Positions 6,247 to 7,819 of a stretch of DNA of 7,819 nucleotides are shown piece by piece (positions within the stretch are counted from its first letter, which is position 1; the number at the start of each line of letters is the position of its first letter). A program made the position numbers and the translations under genes. The notes beneath the pieces were generated by a model. That model saw only the letters and a list, made by a program, of their open reading frames with translations. It searched no databases and was not told where the DNA came from. The stretch covers positions 1-7,819 of the forward strand of contig JAPCJU010000047.1 in assembly GCA_027886795.1 (NCBI GenBank), written 5' to 3'. This DNA comes from Nitrososphaerota archaeon. Lineage in GTDB: Archaea > Thermoproteota > Nitrososphaeria > Nitrososphaerales > CADDZS01.

Positions 6247-7107
6247 TCAAAACCCGTTATCGAACATGTTTTTTTGGAGTACTTTCATCCTATCGGCAAA
6301 GCTGATGGACTTTGCCCAGAGCTCATCGAAGTAGCTTATGCAACCCTTGACGAGGACTCTGTTCTTGGTCGAGAGGACTGACCTATCAGGTTCGTCATTC
6401 GAAACTATCGTGCCGGCAAGCACGAGCTCGGATCCGTCTATGACAAGATATCTGAGGGAGTTTTCCAGATTTGCGACGTGGTTTAGGTGCACACACTCGC
6501 AGTAGCTTTTTGCCACCCTGTAATTTGATGATTGGACCTCGGTCAGGACTCTCAGGGTTACTCCCCTCGCAGTTGCAGCCTTTTCGTAATCGGAGAACTC
6601 GATGTAATGTCTTCGAAGCGCGGATGCGGAAACGACCTTGATGATCTCGGACTTCGCGGATTCGATGCTATCTATCACCCTCGGTATCACGGCGTTTCCC
6701 CTGACAAGCCTGAATGCGGAAGCGTCAATGTCGGGATCGTCATGGATTCCCGAGCTTGGACGGGTGGACTTTATCTTTTGATTTTCCAACCATTCAGTTA
6801 GGGCATCCGTCTTTGATTCGAGTGCCATCAGCTCGTCTCTTCGAGAATCTAAAATCAACCTGACGGCCTTCGAAGGATCGATTGCATAGTATCTGGATGG
6901 ATTTCCGACGCTCGTCTCGGTCAGGCCTAACTGAGACAATTTCTTTAGGGCGCGATAGGCGTCGCTCCTATGAACGCTGGTTATCCTCGAGATCTCGCTC
7001 GTTGAAAGCCCGTCGGAAGCAAGGAGGACGACAAAAACACGGGCCTGAAGAGGGGTGAGACCAAATTCTACGAGCGACGGGACAGCTAAATCCTGATCTT
7101 CTGCCAT
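6247..7107 (-). CDS. TrmB-family transcriptional regulator
   Basis: This 286-residue protein has the TrmB layout. A winged helix lies at about residues 15-77 from the ATG at 7107: FGLTPLQARVFVVLLASDGLSTSEIS, then recognition helix RSDAYRALKKLSQLGL and wing NPSRYYAIDP. A coiled-coil helix follows at about 80-113. The C-terminal effector region (about 130-265) includes IIKVVSASALRRHY, RGVTLRVLTEV and RYLVIDGSELVLAG, resembling the phospholipase-D-like or ligand-binding C-domain of many archaeal TrmB proteins. These are cytosolic dimeric repressors or activators, often of sugar or catabolic operons. A Cys/His cluster CECVHLNH (203-210) stands out. The start is ATG 7107, preceded by GGTGA at 7117-7113; a GTG at 7116 would add three residues. 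The gene begins 21 bases after the molybdenum hydroxylase stop, so it is probably in that operon and responds to its substrate. It is also the likeliest regulator for the palindromes elsewhere in the window. Confidence 0.88.
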   Translation of the reverse strand: MAEDQDLAVPSLVEFGLTPLQARVFVVLLASDGLSTSEISRITSVHRSDAYRALKKLSQLGLTETSVGNPSRYYAIDPSKAVRLILDSRRDELMALESKTDALTEWLENQKIKSTRPSSGIHDDPDIDASAFRLVRGNAVIPRVIDSIESAKSEIIKVVSASALRRHYIEFSDYEKAATARGVTLRVLTEVQSSNYRVAKSYCECVHLNHVANLENSLRYLVIDGSELVLAGTIVSNDEPDRSVLSTKNRVLVKGCISYFDELWAKSISFADRMKVLQKNMFDNGF

Positions 7108-7112
7108 TTGAT

Positions 7113-7117
7113 TCACC
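7113..7117 (-). promoter_or_regulatory. Shine-Dalgarno deciding the TrmB start
   Basis: The leftward strand reads GGTGA, five bases before the ATG at 7107. It overlaps the alternative GTG at 7116, making ATG the better start. A Shine-Dalgarno here, absent at the leaderless genes, fits an internal operon position. Confidence 0.5.
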
Positions 7118-7128
7118 GAATTCTAAAA

Positions 7129-7819
7129 TTAGGATTGTGACTTGCCCGATCCCATCCGTGCAGACCTCCATATATTTTCCGGTGAAAGGGGCTGAAGGAA
7201 CGCATACGCTTTGAGGGGTGCCATTGCATCTTCTACCGCGTTAGTGATGCCATAGGGTGGAGTTATGCAACCTCCCTCTGCCGCTCCCTTGAACCCGCCC
7301 AGCGTGATGGGAGACGGAGTAACCATGTGAATTACATCGACGTCAGGCACTTCCATTGCGGTTGGAAGCAGATAATCGAGGAAAGTGGATGATTGCAGCT
7401 GGCCTTCAGAATCGTAAAAAAGATCCTCGAATATTGCTCCTCCGATGCCGTGAGCCACTCCGCCCTGGATCTGCCCGTCTAGAGTCATGGGGTTGATTAT
7501 GTTGCCGCAATCTGACACGAACACCTGTTTTTCTATCTTGATCTTCCCGGAATCAACATCCACCTCAACAATGACGCCGTAGGCGCCAGCGGTCTCCGAG
7601 GGGTAAAGATTCAGGCGACCTTTCTCGTCGGGGATGTACCGGATGTTGGGGGTGATGTAGCGCGCCGTTTCGTCAATGCTTGGTTCAACGCCTGGCGGGA
7701 GCAAGTAGATCTTGGTGTATGCTATCTTTGCAATCTCTTCGATGCTTATGGACTTGTTCGGATCTTTCTGACTGGTCAGGTGCCCTCCCTCAAGAATTAT
7801 CTCATCTTCTTTGACGCCG
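7129..7819 (-). CDS. Molybdenum hydroxylase large subunit (CoxL / aldehyde oxidase type), C-terminal part
   Basis: The frame is open from the right edge to the TAA at 7131-7129, giving 229 residues of the C-terminal molybdopterin-binding domain of the xanthine dehydrogenase family. Recognisable blocks are VIVEVDVDSGKIKIEK, VSDCGNIINPMTLDGQIQGGVAHGIGGAIFE, FLDYLLPTAMEVPDV, and GGFKGAAEGGCITPPYGITNAVEDAMAP followed by LSPENIW. Glu at 7278-7276 in KGAAEGG is the family's catalytic base, normally in GxxGxGE, so the enzyme looks functional although the motif has Ala where Gly is usual. Such proteins work with an iron-sulfur and an FAD subunit, hydroxylating aldehydes, purines or N-heteroaromatics, or oxidising CO. 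The CO-specific active-site loop would lie beyond the edge, so the substrate cannot be told. The other subunits may be upstream, outside the window. The TrmB gene follows closely. Confidence 0.88.
   Translation of the reverse strand, partial: GVKEDEIILEGGHLTSQKDPNKSISIEEIAKIAYTKIYLLPPGVEPSIDETARYITPNIRYIPDEKGRLNLYPSETAGAYGVIVEVDVDSGKIKIEKQVFVSDCGNIINPMTLDGQIQGGVAHGIGGAIFEDLFYDSEGQLQSSTFLDYLLPTAMEVPDVDVIHMVTPSPITLGGFKGAAEGGCITPPYGITNAVEDAMAPLKAYAFLQPLSPENIWRSARMGSGKSQS

Noticed and set aside
6100..6381. Rightward 93-codon frame across the parB / TrmB junction
   Set aside because: It is antisense to two well supported genes and to the parB promoter, and its translation resembles no protein family.
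1..7819. tRNA, rRNA, CRISPR array, insertion sequence or phage genes
   Set aside because: No cloverleaf, regularly spaced repeat, terminal inverted repeat, transposase or integrase could be found by reading both strands.

Overview
The window looks archaeal. Several genes appear to start leaderless or nearly so, with a TATA-like box about 25-30 bases upstream of the start codon (clearest at 3643-3650 for the gene at 3676, and at 6199-6209 for the gene starting at 6173). TTG starts occur, and one regulator belongs to the mainly archaeal TrmB family. Base composition is moderate. A Nitrososphaeria/Thermoproteota-type archaeon, perhaps a heterotrophic soil or sediment lineage, is my guess. The sequence alone does not fix the taxon.

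Left part (1-3571): two divergent transcription units share a spacer of about 190 bases. The leftward unit encodes a UbiD-family prenyl-FMN decarboxylase, followed 19 bases later by a small helical protein that I do not recognise and that runs off the left edge. The rightward unit encodes a thiamine-diphosphate enzyme close to benzoylformate decarboxylase. The spacer carries a 7+3+7 perfect inverted repeat that could be a shared operator.

Middle part (3572-5253): a separately promoted rightward gene encodes a 525-residue protein of the asparaginase fold family. It has about 150 extra N-terminal residues and a rewritten active site. Its promoter has a good TATA box and a 14-base palindrome between that box and the start codon.

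Right part (5254-7819): three leftward genes converge on the asparaginase-like gene. Read from the right edge, they are the C-terminal part of a molybdenum hydroxylase large subunit (CoxL / aldehyde oxidase / xanthine dehydrogenase family), a TrmB-type regulator 21 bases downstream in probable operon, and a stand-alone ParB-like protein with its own promoter. Inverted pairs of GTTTCA/TGAAAC, the half-site of bacterial parS, lie on both sides of the parB-like gene.

Taken together, a molybdenum hydroxylase, a prenyl-FMN decarboxylase, a ThDP 2-oxo-acid enzyme and an amidase-like protein suggest catabolism of an aromatic or N-heteroaromatic acid, controlled by TrmB and possibly by the ParB-like protein. 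The substrate and the order of steps cannot be read from the sequence. The most novel element is the divergent asparaginase-like protein in this context.
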